This document shows positions 37,872 to 50,122 of a stretch of DNA of 64,000 nucleotides, in pieces. The position numbers and the translations under genes were made by a program. The stretch is taken from positions 832,389 to 896,388 of the forward strand of contig ML664163.1 of NCBI GenBank assembly GCA_007570785.1, read 5' to 3'. The DNA is from Antilocapra americana. Lineage: Eukaryota > Chordata > Mammalia > Artiodactyla > Antilocapridae. Within the stretch, counting starts at the first letter, position 1. The number at the start of each line of letters is the position of its first letter. Below the pieces are notes generated by a model. The model was not told where the DNA came from. It did not search any database and was given only the letters and a program-made list of their open reading frames with translations.

Positions 37872-40800
37872 TAGTAGATGTAATGGTCATCTGAGGTAAC
37901 TTCACCCATTCCAGTCCATTTTAGTTCACTGATTCCTAAAATGTCAATGTTCACTCTTGCCATCTGTTTGATCACTTCCAATTTTGCCTTGATTCATGGA
38001 CCTGACATTCCAGGTTCCTATGCAATATTGCTCTTTATTCCTTCGGGCTTTACTTCCATTACCAGTCACATCCACAACTGGGTGTTGTTTTTGCTTTGGA
38101 TCCTTCTCTTCGTTCTTTCTGGAGTTATTTCTCCACTGATCTCCAGTAGTATGTTGGCCTCCTACCAACCTGGGGAGTTCAACTTTCAGTGTCCTATCTT
38201 TTTGCCTTTTCACACTGTTCATGGGGTGCTCAAGGCAAGAATACTAAAGTGGTTTGCCATTCCCTTCTCCAGGGGACAACGTTGTGTCAGACCTCTCCCC
38301 CATGACGCATTCATCTTGGGTGGCCCTTGGGCATAGCTCAAAGTTTCATTGAGTCAGACAAGTCTGTGGTCCATGTGTTCAGTCTGGTTAGTTTTCTGTG
38401 ACTGCGGTTTTCATTCTGTCTGCCCTCTGATGGCTAAGGATAAGAGGCTTATGGAAGTTTCCTGTTGCGAGAGACTGACTGAGGGGGAAACTGGGTCTTG
38501 TTCTGATGGGAGGGGCCATGCTCAGTAAATCTTTAATCCAATTTTCTGTTGATGGCCAGGGCTGTGTCCCCTCATGTTGTTTGACATAAGGCCCAACTAT
38601 GGCAGAGGTAATGAAGATGATGGAGACCTCCTTCAAAAGTTCCCATACATGCACTGTTGCACTCAGTGGCCCCAGCACTGAAGCAGGCCACTGCTGACCC
38701 GCTCCTCTACTGGAGTCTCTTGGACACTCATGGGCAAGTCTGGGTCAGTCTCTTGTGGGATGACAATTTTATCTACTACTGTGGGCAAGAATCCCTTAGA
38801 AGAAATGGAGTAGCCATCAGAGTCAACAAAATAATCCAAATGCAGTACTTGGATGCAGTCTCAAAAACGACAGAATGATCTCTGTTCATTTCCAAGGCAA
38901 ACCATTCAATATCACATAATCCAAGTCTATGGCCCAGCCACAGAAAATGAAGTTGACTGGTTCTATGAAGACCTACAAGACCTTCTAGAACTAACACCCA
39001 AAAAAGATGTCTTTTTCATTATAGGGGACTGGCATGCAAAGGTAGGAAGTCAAGAGATACCTGGAGTAATAGGCAAATTTGGCCTTGGAGAACAAAATGA
39101 AGCAGGTCAAAGGCTAATGGAGTTTTGCCAAGAGAATGCACTGGTCATAGCAAACACTCTCTTCTAACAACACAAGAGAAGACTCTGCACAAGGACATCA
39201 CCAGATGGTCACCACCAAAATCAGATTGGTTATATTCTTTTCAGCCAAGGATGGAGAAGCTCTATAAAATCAGCAAAAACAAGACTGAGAACTGACTGTG
39301 GCTCAGATCATGAACTCCTTATTTCCAAATTCAGACTTAAATTGAAGAAAGTAGGGAAAACCACTAGACCAGTCAGGTATGACCTAAATCAAATCCCTTA
39401 TGATTATACAGTGGAAGTGACAAATAGATACAAGGGATTAGATCTGATAGACAGAGTGCCTGAAGAACTATGGACAGAGGTTCATGACATTGTACAGGAG
39501 GCAGTGATCAAGACCAGCCTCAAGAAAAAGAAATGCAAAAAGGCAAAATGTTTCTCTGAAGAGGTCTTACAAATAGCTGAGAAAAGAAGAGAAGCTAAAG
39601 GCAAAGGAGAAAAGGAAAGATATACCCATTTGAATGCAGAGTTCCAGAGAATAGCAACGAGAGATAAGAAAGCCTTCCTCTGTGATCAATGCAAAGAAAT
39701 AGAGGAAAACAATAGAATGGGAAAGACTAGAGATCTCTTCAAGAAAATTAGAGATACCAAGGGGACATTTCCTGCAAAGATGGGCACCAAAGGACAGAAA
39801 TGGTATGGACCTAACAGAAGCAGAAGATATTAAGAAGAGGTGGTAAGAATACACAGAAGAACTGTACAAAAAAGATCTTCATGACCCACATAACCACGAT
39901 GGTGTGATCACTCACCTAGAACCAGACATCCTGGAATGTGAAGTTAAGTGAGCCTTAGCAAACATCACTACGAACAAAGCTAGTGAAGGTGATGGCATTC
40001 CAGTTGAGCTTTTTCAAATCCTAAAAGATGATGCTGTGAAAGTGCTGCACTCAATATGCCAGAGAATTTGGAAAACTCAGCAGTGGCCACAGGACTGGAA
40101 AAGGTCAGTTTTCATTCTAATTCCAAAGAAAAGCAATGCCAAAGAATGTTCAAACTATTGCACAATTGCACTTATCTCACACACTAGCAAAGTAATGCTC
40201 AAAATTCTCCAAGCCAGGCTTCAACAGTACATGAACCATAAACTTCCAGATGTTCAAGCTGGATTTAAAAAAGGTAGAGGAACCAGAGAACAAATTGCCA
40301 ACATCCACTGGATCATCAAAAAAGCAAGAGAGTTCCAGAAAAACATCTACTTCTGCTTTATTGACTACGCCAAAGCCTTTGACTGTATGAATGGATCACA
40401 ACAAACTGTGGAAGATTCTTAAAGAGATGGGAATACCAAACCACCTGACCTGCCTCCTGAGAAATCTGTATGCAGGTTAAGAAGCCACAGTTAGAACTGG
40501 ACATGGAACAACAGACTGGTTCCAACTTAGAAAAGGAGTACGTCAAGGCTATAAATGTCACTCTGCTTATTTAATTATATGCAGAGTACATTATGTGAAA
40601 TGTCAGGCTGGATGAAGCTCAATCTGGAATCAAGATTGCTGGCAGAAATATCAATAACCTCAGATATGCAGATGACACCACCCTTATGGCAGAAAGTGAA
40701 GAACTAAAGAACCTCTTGATGAAAGTGAAAGAGGAGAATGAAAAGTTGGCTTAAAGCTCAACATTCAGAAAACTAAGATCATGGCATCTGGTCCCATCAC

Positions 40801-41440
40801 TTCATGGCAAATAGATGGGGAAACAGTGGAAACAGTGAGAGACTTTATTTTTGGGGGCTCCAAAATCACTGCAGATGGTGACTACAGCCATGAAATTAAA
40901 AGACTCTTGCTCTTTGGAAGAAAAGCTATGACCAACCTAGACAGCATATTAAAAAGCAGAGACATTACTTTGCCAACAAAGGTCCGTCTAGTCAAGGTTA
41001 TGGTTTTTCCAATAGTCACGTATGGATGTGAGAGGTAGACTGTGAAGACATCTGAGCGCCAAAGAATTGATGCTTTTGAACTGTGGTGTTGGAGAAGACT
41101 CTTGAGAGTCCCTTGGACTGAATAGAGATCAAATCAGTCAATCCTAAAGGAAATCAGACCTGGTTATTCATTGGGAGGACTGATGCTGAAGCTGAAGCTC
41201 CAATACTTTGGCCACCTGATGTGAAGGACTGATTCATTGGAGAGGACCCTGATGCCAGGAAAGATTGAAGGTGGGAGGAGAAGGGGATGACAGAGGATGA
41301 GATGGTTGGATGGCATTACCGATTGGATGGACATGAATTTGAGTAAGCTCCGGGAATTGGTGATGGACAGGGAGGCCTGGTGTGCTGCAGTCCATGGGGT
41401 CACAAGGAGTTGGACATGGCTGAGCTACTGAACTGAACTG
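37872..41440 (+). mobile_element. Near full-length BovB LINE with inverted 5' end
   Basis: BovB (RTE clade) encodes one polyprotein with an AP-type endonuclease and a reverse transcriptase. Here 38,762-41,440 is on the plus strand. It includes the endonuclease (GDWHAKVG at 39024-39047, where the family usually has Asn for His), the linker (39,342-39,833), the RT (FIDYAKAFDC about 40,355; YADD at 40665-40676) and the 3' end (...gagctactgaactgaactg). The segment 37,872-38,758 is the 5' end of the same element on the minus strand, including IGTWNVRSMNQGK. The two parts meet at sequence that is adjacent in the family (around atctactactgtggg). Several stops and frameshifts make it inactive. Confidence 0.92.
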
Positions 41441-42477
41441 ATTACAGTACAGACATGCCTAGGTGGGCCCTAGATAAAACCTTTCTCAGAAACCTCTTTA
41501 TGTGGGTAAATAGCAGGTTAGAGAGAGGAGCTGAGGTTAGACCTTAGGGGTTGTTGCACTGGGAAGATTAAAGGAAGGAACTTTGCCCTCTGGCTGTCTT
41601 CTAGATCAGGAGGGTCACTCAGCCAACACTAAACAGAAGATAATTGGGAGACTTGCTCTTCCTGATGAATAATTTCTTGGTAGTTACAGCAAGAACAAAG
41701 GTTAATGAGGATTTATCCATATGATAAAGGCTGAATACTACATTAAAATCTCTAAATGTTACATTTCTCCTTCCCCCTTTCTTTACATGTCTGGGTTACA
41801 TGGTCAGCTTCTGAATTTTGGTTAATTGGAAAGTTAGAGTCAGGTTCATCGTGTGATCAGCATCAAACCACTTATATATCTCAATTCCAAAAAAGTGTTC
41901 AACAGTGCAGCATAAACCCTGACTGAGAGTTGTTCTAATACTCTGAATTAGTCAATATTAGAGTTTAATATAACCAATTATAATTCAAGCCAGTTAGGCA
42001 GGATATTCTATTTCCATCATAGACCAGTCCTGAATCAGTTCCCAGTTTCCAGTCATTGGGTTTAATTTCTATAATTGGATTTACGGGTGCTAATTATAAT
42101 CCATCAAATCATATACAATAACAGAACTACCCCTGAGGTCAGAAGTGGTCATGCAAAAGCTCATCACAGGTAGTTAGATGATGAGGGACAAGATCCTTGT
42201 GGTGCCAGGAGAAAATCAAAATGCCAAAGTATCTGAGATAATTGGATGATACAATTTAGAATCAGCACAGTAAAAATTACTTAAAATATCACAATCCACA
42301 CAATTTCTAATTAATTTTTTTTTTTTTTGGCCAAACAATCCTTTCTCATAGAAATGCACTGGCAGCACAAAGAGAGTCAGCAGAAGTTTTCCATCCCCTT
42401 GGGTGGGTAGACAGTGGAGTATGCTTTTTGAAATCAGGCCAAATGAAAGCAGTGTGATAAGAGTATTTGCCAAGTAG
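41441..42477. other. MYH15 intron 1, unassigned segment
   Basis: Between the BovB and a Bov-tA. No exon, retrocopy or repeat recognised apart from a T run at 42,317-42,328. Confidence 0.5.
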
Positions 42478-42692
42478 GGCTTCCCTGGTGGTTCAGACGG
42501 TAAAGAATCTGCCTGCAATGCAGGAAACCTGGTACTCCATCCCTGGGTCAGGAAGATCCCTGGAGAAGGAAATGGCAACCCCTTTCAATATTCTTGCCTG
42601 GAGAATTCTATGAACAGAGTAGCCTGGTGGGCTATAGTCCATGGGATCACAAAGAGTCGGACACAACTGAGTGACTAACATTTTCACTTTGC
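42478..42692 (+). mobile_element. Bov-tA SINE
   Basis: gggcttccctggtggttcag ... gatccctggagaagg ... cggacacaactgagtgacta. Confidence 0.92.
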
Positions 42693-42734
42693 TTTCAATT
42701 CCCTGTCCTTGATTCTTTCTGGCCGTCTAATTAG

Positions 42735-42850
42735 AGCAAATCAGTTTACCTTACTGAGCCTCAGTTTCCTCATCTTTATAATGGGACCATCTGCTTTCTC
42801 TGCCTACCTTCCTCCATGAGGATCAAAGAAGACAATAATGTGAAAAACAA
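42735..42850 (+). mobile_element. MIR SINE fragment
   Basis: tttaccttactgagcctcag, tttcctcatctttataatgg, gaggatcaaagaagac. Confidence 0.65.
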
Positions 42851-43789
42851 ACACATTATTATGATACTTGGGAAAGAAAGCTAGAATCGCTGGCTGTCAG
42901 GGAGGAAGTGTGCTTTCAGAAATAGAAACGAAACACCATTTCAAGGTAAATGCAAGTGATTTTTATAGAGAAAGTAAACTATTTAAATAACTTCAAAACT
43001 AAATATAGTGCTACTTCAATTTTAATCAGTATCATAGAAAACAGACTTGAAAAGAATGCTTCAGATAGATAAGAGTTGTTATCTCTGAGTTCCATTATGG
43101 ATGACTATTTGATTTTTTTCTTGATACAGTTCTCTACCATTAAAGCTTTTTTGCAATAAATATATGTTCCCTTTATCTTGGAAAAGGTATTTAATCATCT
43201 AAAAATATGAAATCATAGAGATAAAACTCCTGAGTGTTCAGATGAGAAAACTAACGCTCCAAGAGTTGAGACCATTGCCTTACATTTTCTTAAGCCAGGC
43301 CTAAAATCCAGGCAGCCTGGATCAAAGCCATTGCTCTCTGTTTCCATCCTTGCAGTTATCCATGAGAATGCAAAGAAAAGTTGACTGAGTTCATTTACTT
43401 CATCTTCTAAACCATCCCACTCTGAGACTGGGTCTTGGGTAGTTAGGTGCTTCTGAAAATTCTTCTCTTCTGTAGTTTCCAGGGCTGATAAAAGAAAGAA
43501 CTAATCACGAGGCAGGTGATGAACCTTATTTTTGAGGGAAAAATTGGAGGGAAAATATCTCAGCATATAAGATAGAGCAAGAATGCTTTAGTGGAAAAGC
43601 TATGACTTAGGAGGTAAATGATCTAATTTTTATAGTAATTATTTTAATAGCTGCCACTAATGATCTCTGTGACTGTGGGCAACTCTCTTAATCTCTTTTC
43701 CTAGGTTCTTTTTCTAATAAATAACAAAAGGGAACTCTGTGCCAGGTGGTACCTATGTTTTTTTCAAGTAATAACACTTGAGTTATAAA

Positions 43790-45893
43790 CACAGGTGGGG
43801 CAGGCAGCTCAGGAGCACGGAGCGCGCGTACTCTTGTGTTTCGAGCACTGGAGAGAATGCGGGTCCTGGGAGCCCCGGCTCTGTGTCCTCTTCAGTGTGC
43901 TTGCCCGGTGTGAGTGGCACCAAGCTGGACATGGAGCTGCAGGCAAGGTCCTTGTTGGTGGAAGTGAAGAGGAACGTAGAGCTGAAGAGACCCCTGGCCA
44001 AGGCCGCTTCCTGGCTGTCTCTCTTGGGATGCAGGCTGAAGAGGAGGCCTGACCAGATGGAGGAGGCCTTGAAGCCTGAGAAGAAAATAACAGGAGGCCT
44101 GGGCACCAGAGTGGCTATGACCCACCCCAGAGCAGCAGCCCTCACCTCTGTGCAACAGACACAAGGCCAGACCGCAGTGCCCAAAGTTCCCAAGAAGCCA
44201 GGACCCCGATGTTCCACAGATGTTGCCACAGTGCTGAATACTCAGAAGCCAGGTCCTGTTGTTCCTGCCCGGAAGCCTGGAACAACAGCTGCCCCTCCCA
44301 TGTAGAAGGGAAGCAACCCAGATGTCCGATCTGGGACTTAAAGGGGCAGTTATGTGACCTCAATGCAGAGCTGAAATGCTAGGTGAGAGGAAGCAGATGT
44401 TGGACCAGGAGAACCAACAGCTCTGGGAGGCCCAGCAACAGGCCTTGGCCCTGGGGGCAGAGTACAGGACACTGGAGTTGACTGGGTGTGGGCCCAAGCT
44501 AAGCAGGCCAATGGGAGCTGGAGGACCTGAGTGCCCAGGTCCTGGAGTTAGGAAAGTGTCTGGGCACAAAGGAGGGCTTAGCACAAGAGCTCCAGAAAGA
44601 ACAGCTGAGATTGTAGGAGGAGTGGAGGGGTGAGAAGAACGTCTCCACGGGCTTGAGATGGAGCACCGGCAGTGACATAACCAACTGCAGGAGCTCAAAG
44701 GTGACATCTGTGCGTTCTGCCGGGTCTGCTCCATCCTTCCAGGGGAGCCCAGCCCGTCCCCTGGCTTCTTCCAGTTTCTCTCTGGCCCGTGTAGGCCCTC
44801 TGACCCTCCAACCCACCTCAGCCTCTCCTGGTCTGACAAGTGGTGTGTGACCCTGAGTGGGGTGCCAGCTGCCCCTACCCGCCATGACTTCTCCTTTGAC
44901 AGGGTGTTCCCACCAGGGAGTGGACAGGATGAAGTGTTTGAGGAGATTTCCATGCTTGTCCAGTCAGCCCCGGATGGCTATCCAGTATGCATCTTTGCCT
45001 CTGGCCAGACAGGCAGTGGCAAGACCTTCACCATGGAGGGTGGGCCTAGGGGAGACCCCCAGATGGAGGGGCTGATCCCTTGCGCCCCACAGCACCTCTT
45101 TTCTGTGGCCCAGGAGCTAAGTTGCCAGGGCTGGACCTACAGTTTTGTAGCAAGTTACGTAGAGATCTACACCTAGACTGTCTGAGACCCGCTGGCCACT
45201 GGGACCTGGAAGGGCCAGGGAGGTGAATGTGTGATTCACCAGGCAGGGTCAGGCAGTGAGGAGTCTAATGTCACCAACACGCGCTATGTTCCGGTCTACT
45301 GTGAGAGACAGACTAGCCCACTAGAACTGGGCTGTCACTCGTACAGCCCAGAATGAGCACCCATTGCGTAGTCACAGAGGATTCCAGTTGCAGATCTCTG
45401 GGGAACATGCTGGCTAAGGCCTGCAGTGCATGGCCCCCTCAGCCTTGTGGACTTGGCTGGGAATGAGCAGCTAGATCCTGGCTTATCCCTCAGCCCTGGG
45501 GAGCGGGAACACCTTCTGGAAATGCAGGCCATTAATAGCAGCCTGTCCATGCTGGGGCTGGTCATCATGGCCTTAAGCAATGTCATGTCCCATGGGCCTT
45601 ACCAAAACAGCAAGCTCACTTACCTGCTGTAGAACTCTCTGGGCAGCAGTGCTAAGATGCTAATGTTTGTGAACATTTCTCCCCTAGAAGAGAACATCTC
45701 CAAGTCCCTCAACTCCCTACGTTTTGCCTCCTAGGTAAACCAGTGTGTTATTGGTACTGCCCAGGTCAACAAGAAATGAAGATGGATTTAGATTTTGTGT
45801 GTGTGTGAGACACATTGGGGGCGGGTGGGGGGTGTTTTATTGGGGGAGCACTGATACCTGGGTCTATAAAATAAAGAAGAGAATTTAAAAAAA
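43790..45893 (+). pseudogene. KIFC1: Processed pseudogene of kinesin-14 KIFC1 (HSET)
   Basis: Intronless, decayed copy of KIFC1, the minus-end-directed mitotic kinesin. GC-rich 5' leader from about 43,790; start codon at 43931 (MELQARSLLVEVKRNVELKR); then the tail, with nuclear-signal-like KRRPDQMEE, until a stop at 44303-44305. The coiled-coil stalk (about 44,330-44,700) is rearranged and shortened. The motor is readable at 44,880-45,176 (HDFSFDRVFPPGSGQDEVFE, then P-loop GQTGSGKT) until a premature stop replaces Asn of EIYNET. The Ser-rich switch I segment is disrupted. Switch II (SLVDLAG, about 45,440) and the C-terminus (QNSLG to the original stop at 45,777) follow, with another stop in FASKV. 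AATAAA at 45870-45875 and an A-rich end close the copy. At least two stops plus deletions rule out a working kinesin. It lies in MYH15 intron 1, same strand. Confidence 0.92.
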
Positions 45894-45966
45894 TGCCGTG
45901 CCTTTCCCTTAAATGCACACAATGTATGCAAAGTGCTTTTCAAAAACAAGTCTATTTTCATAAACA

Positions 45967-46105
45967 CAGTTCAGTTCAGTCACTCAGTCGTGTCTGACTC
46001 TTGGCGACCCCTTGGACTGCAGCACACCAGGCCCCCCTGTCCATCACCAACTCTCGGAGTTTACCCAAAATCATTTCCATTGAGTTGGTGATGCCATCCA
46101 ACCAT
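45967..46105 (-). mobile_element. BovB 3' end fragment
   Basis: acagttcagttcagtcactc ... cttggactgcagcacaccag ... gttggtgatgccatccaacc. Lies 75 bases after the KIFC1 pseudogene. Confidence 0.85.
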
Positions 46106-46682
46106 AAACACAACACAAAGCAAAATTAGTTTTTGCTAGAAGATCAAAGTGATAGATACAATTAAAGCCAGTATTTAAAATGCAAACAAGTAGAAGAAAA
46201 TGCAAAATCAACCAGATAGGAACACAAAAATTCTCTTGCCCAGCAGTTTGAGGGGTGAATTGGTTGTAATTAGGGAAATGGAAAGAGAGTACAGTGGAGG
46301 TTGTGGCAGCAAGGAAGTAGTAAGCAGAGATTCTTTTCAGAGACAAACATGATGGCAGAGGGGTGCATGCTGCCCAGTTTCAAGTCTTTCTCGCACACTC
46401 TGTCCTCAAGTCCTAATGTTCATCTCTGGGGGGTCGGCTGGTGAAGCTGCCTGTCGTGCAGGAGTGAAGCTTCCTAGCTTTTGTGGTTCCTCTGTCGGGG
46501 AGCTGGGATGGAGTTGACACTGCCCTCCGGTGCCCTGGCTGCAGTGGCGCCTTCTCTATGCCTCCCTTCGCCGTAGACTTGGATTTTCCTTCTTCCAGCC
46601 AAATGCTCTCGTCCCCCGCTCTCCCTGTCTACCTGAGGAGATGTGAACGGGGACTTCTGTGAGCTTCTGATAAGACTCACTG

Positions 46683-46920
46683 ACATACATATTCTACCAT
46701 GTGTAAGATAGCTAGTGGGAAGGTGCTGTGTAGCACAGGGAGCTCAGTGCTCTGTGTTGACCTAGAGGGGTGTGATGTAGGGAGAGAGGGGATATATGTA
46801 TACGTATAACTGATTCATGGTGTTGTATGGCAAAAACTAACACAGCATTGTAAGCAATTCTACTCCAATTAAAAATACAAAAATGAAAAATAAATAAAAA
46901 ATAAAATCCATTAATTAAAA
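46683..46920 (+). mobile_element. L1 3' end, 5'-truncated
   Basis: aagatagctagtgggaaggt, gctgtgtagcacagggagct and tgatgtagggagagaggg, then ggcaaaaactaacacagcat, aattctactccaatt and an A-rich tail: the bovine L1 3' untranslated end. Confidence 0.8.
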
Positions 46921-46930
46921 AAAGATTCAC

Positions 46931-47723
46931 TTTCTTTTAAAAGTATGTTTCTTTTTCATCTGCCCTGGCTACCTGCCTCAGGTGGAAGAGGACTTGAGAA
47001 GCATCTCAGTGAGGCCAAGAGAAGCTGCCTCGGCTGCTCGTAAGAATTCTGGATTGTTTCACCTAGAGCCTCTTGTTGGTTAATCCCTTTGTAGAGGGCT
47101 GCTTTGTTGATGAGTGAGACATGGAGTAGAGGAGGCAGAGAGAGAGAAAAATAATATATGGGGAAAATATGAATCAATTAAGATGTATGACAGAAATAAC
47201 TCATTATCTCTCCTCAATCTTCCTCCCTCCAATTCTACCATATAATAGTCTTTATTATTAAGGCTTTCATTCCAAAATAAGAAATAAGGTCTAAAGAAAC
47301 CCTGACAGACAGACATGCACTAAATTTTCACTTAGTTATAACCAGACTTTTCTTGAATGATGTATTTTGGAGAGGAGCTAGAAAGGGTGAGAGCACTAGG
47401 GCAAACGCCCAGCACCTGGAGCCATTAGTGGAAGGTAAGTGCTGGGGATGGAGGGGTGGGTAATGATTGGCACATAACTGTCATGTAGCAAAATGTTTCC
47501 AACCTCCATTGGCTAAAATGTTTCTTGTTCCTATACAGTCCTTAGGTGGGTTTATCTTCAGGATGGGCTTTCATGATTTTATCTAACTTTGCAATTTCCT
47601 ATGTTGGTGACTCCAAGTCAATAAGCAGACAGCAGAAATGAGATCATGTCTCTTGGTGTGAAACTGTCCAATGTATATTTCCTATAAGAACTGTAGTTAG
47701 GAATCCATTTTTTTCCTCTGTAG
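46931..47723. other. MYH15 intron 1, 3' part
   Basis: No repeat recognised. Ends in the polypyrimidine tract and AG before exon 2. Confidence 0.5.
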
Positions 47724-47830
47724 GGAAGAAAAAGTGCTGGATTCATGATGCGAAGAATGCTTATGTTGAGGCTGAGATTAAAGGGAGTGGAGGTGATGGC
47801 AGACTACTTGTTGAGACAGCAGATGGAAAG
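47724..47830 (+). CDS. MYH15: MYH15 coding exon 2 (residues 30-65, SH3-like region)
   Basis: The acceptor is tttcctctgtag and the donor is AAG/gtaaag. The 107 nt continue the frame from exon 1 (D-G-K-K-K-C-W-I) and end in ETADGK. This is the first half of the SH3-like beta-barrel that precedes the motor in sarcomeric myosins; the K-x-C-W-I and V-E-A-E-I patterns are typical. The reading frame is open and every splice phase fits. Together exons 1 and 2 give 65 codons, against 67 in the single MYH7 exon. The intron downstream is 3056 bp. Confidence 0.92.
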
Positions 47831-49359
47831 GTAAAGAAATCTTTATTTCATCCCTGGGGTGACGAAGTTAGCTGTTCAATAATTAAGTTTTATTAAAAAC
47901 CTGGGGGAGGAGATGCCACTGACCCACTTTAGAAAATTCATTCATCTTTAAGAAGCTCCTCCACTTATTCTCAAAGATTTAACGATAAACATTGAAGCAT
48001 CAGAGTAAACCAGTTGCTAGTGGTAAATCTCATTGATGCTAGCTAGCATGCACAGCTTTCCCCACTTCTTTCATCATATTTCAAGCTCTTTTTAAAAGTA
48101 CCTCTTGGAATAAGTAATAACCTTAGGAAACATTTGCTTGGAGTAAATACTGTCCTTCTTAGGAAATATGAAGCAAGCTATGTTAGTAGGATCAGAAAAG
48201 AGTGGGAAAATTTTTATAAGTATAGAACTGTCAGAGGAGCCAAGAAATGGGCGAATGGTCAGTAATGTTAAATGCTAGAGAAAGAGATTTAGGGCTTAGA
48301 GAAAGCCTTGAACTTCAGAATCCGGAAGTCACCCATGACCTTTGAAAGAGAAACTTAGGTCAAATGTTGGGGCATAAGTTAGATGGTGAGACATCTTAGA
48401 GAGAATATGTAGTGAGGCTATAACAGTTCCCAACCCCTTTTCCCTGTCACCCAGGCACTCAGAACCACTGACGATATTGAACAGACAGCCCATTCTCAGG
48501 GCAATATCACTGACCTCAGGTGCCTGCCAGCTCCATGGTGGAGAATTGGGCCTATTTCTGCTCTGACTCAATAAACACATCCTTGTGGATTTTACAGGTG
48601 ATTTACAGAATGCCCATATGTAATTCTCCACTCTCCTTCCAATTCTGCCCATCCCAACTCCATAACAGGCCCTGTCCTATAACAAACAGTTACAATCGTT
48701 ATCAAGAAAGTTTATCTTTTTCATACCTTTATCTTTGCATTTGGACAATTTATGATTCAAAGTATCATCATTTGAACTGTAAAATTCTGGAGGCCACTCA
48801 GAAACTGCCACTTGTGGTATCTTAATATGCCTTCCTTACAGTGTCTGTACACTTAAAATCACAAATTAGGTAAATTTTATATAACTAATTACTGGAATTA
48901 AAGACAGAACTTGGTCCTTATCAATAGGAACATACACATGTAGGCAGGTTAAATTTAGAATGTCTTAAATAAGGAAACAGAGGGATTCAATTACTTTCTC
49001 CCAATCTGTGTGTTGTCTTTGCACTTTCTTGATTGTGTCCAGTTCAATTTTATTAGGCCTCCAGATGAGAAGTTTGTTCTTCTGAGTACATTTTTTTAAA
49101 ACTGCTGTCTTTTAAAACAGTAGTTAAGGTGATTTGTGAATATAATGTAGTTACAACTATGAAAGAAATCATAGGAAGATCAGCATGAAAGCAGTAAAGT
49201 AATGATGTAGAAAGAGGACTCTAAAAGTAGGTGGTTTGGTTCACCATATAATGGAGGTCTCATTCCCCCAGCCCCGTTCTGCATCCCCCTGGCTCCAGGC
49301 TTCCTCCTCCTGATATTAGAAGTAACTACACTTTCAGTCACCTTTGGTCTTTGAAACAT
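47831..49359. other. MYH15 intron 2, unassigned segment
   Basis: No exon, RNA gene or named repeat seen. The 101- and 107-codon frames near 48,330-48,825 overlap on opposite strands and show no domain. Confidence 0.5.
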
Positions 49360-49505
49360 TCAGTTCAGTTCAGTTCAGTCGCTCAGTTGTGTCCAACTCT
49401 TTGTGAGCCCATGGACTGCAGCACGCCAGGCCTCCCTGTCCATTACCAACTCCTGGGGTCTACTCAAACTCATGCCCATTGAGTTGGTGGTGCCATCCAA
49501 CCATC
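49360..49505 (-). mobile_element. BovB 3' end fragment
   Basis: ttcagttcagttcagtcgct ... gactgcagcacgccaggcct ... gttggtggtgccatccaacc. Low divergence. Confidence 0.88.
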
Positions 49506-49927
49506 CCATCTTTGAAACATTAACAAAGGCAATAAAGCCAGTTGGTGGGGAATAATATTTAAAGTTGGTATTGAAAGAAGAGAGAAAAATAGAATCAGAG
49601 TTAAGGGGAGGTTTTTTATGTAAGAGACCTGATTATGCTCTACAGGAGAGAAGGAGTTCATGAAATATGTAAATTGAAAGGGACTCAAAAGAAAAGGGGT
49701 TATTGTTTGAACAGTGCCAAAAAAGACTTAGTAGGAATGAGATAAAAAATATAGAGAGTGTGGGAGCCTTAGAAGAAGTATTACCAATTGGAATTAAATG
49801 GAGCAATTAGCTGATACCAATATGTATTAATCAAGGAAAAGGGCTACAGGAAATAGGGTTAGGAAACTTATGAGAGTAACACTGAGCAACAATTTGGTAG
49901 TTGCAATGCATCCATGTTAATCAAGAT

Positions 49928-50112
49928 ATCAATACTTCTGAGAACTTTCTATGTCCTCAGCATTGTGATAAGAAGAAGAAACCATCAAGTCCCTTCTTCA
50001 GATGCTTATAATCTAGCTAGAAAGTATCTGAAGAAGGGATCTTGATGATTTCTTCTATTCTATAGTTACCAAAACACTTAACACAATGCTAAGGACATAG
50101 AAAGTACTCAAG
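49928..50112. repeat. Imperfect palindrome (inverted duplication)
   Basis: The arm 49,928-50,007 (..ctttctatgtcctcagcatt.. then ..ccatcaagtcccttcttcag..) is repeated in reverse complement at 50,023-50,112. The inner 29-30 bases match at about 27 positions. The outer part (tctatgtcc[t/c]tagcattgtg) matches too, with roughly 17 extra bases in the right arm. The centre is a 15-base spacer containing ctagctag. Confidence 0.9.
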
Positions 50113-50122
50113 AAGTACTGAT

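Noticed and set aside
43783..44953. Minus-strand frames of 90-197 codons opposite the KIFC1 copy
   Set aside because: GC-rich antisense shadows; the sense strand shows clear KIFC1 homology.
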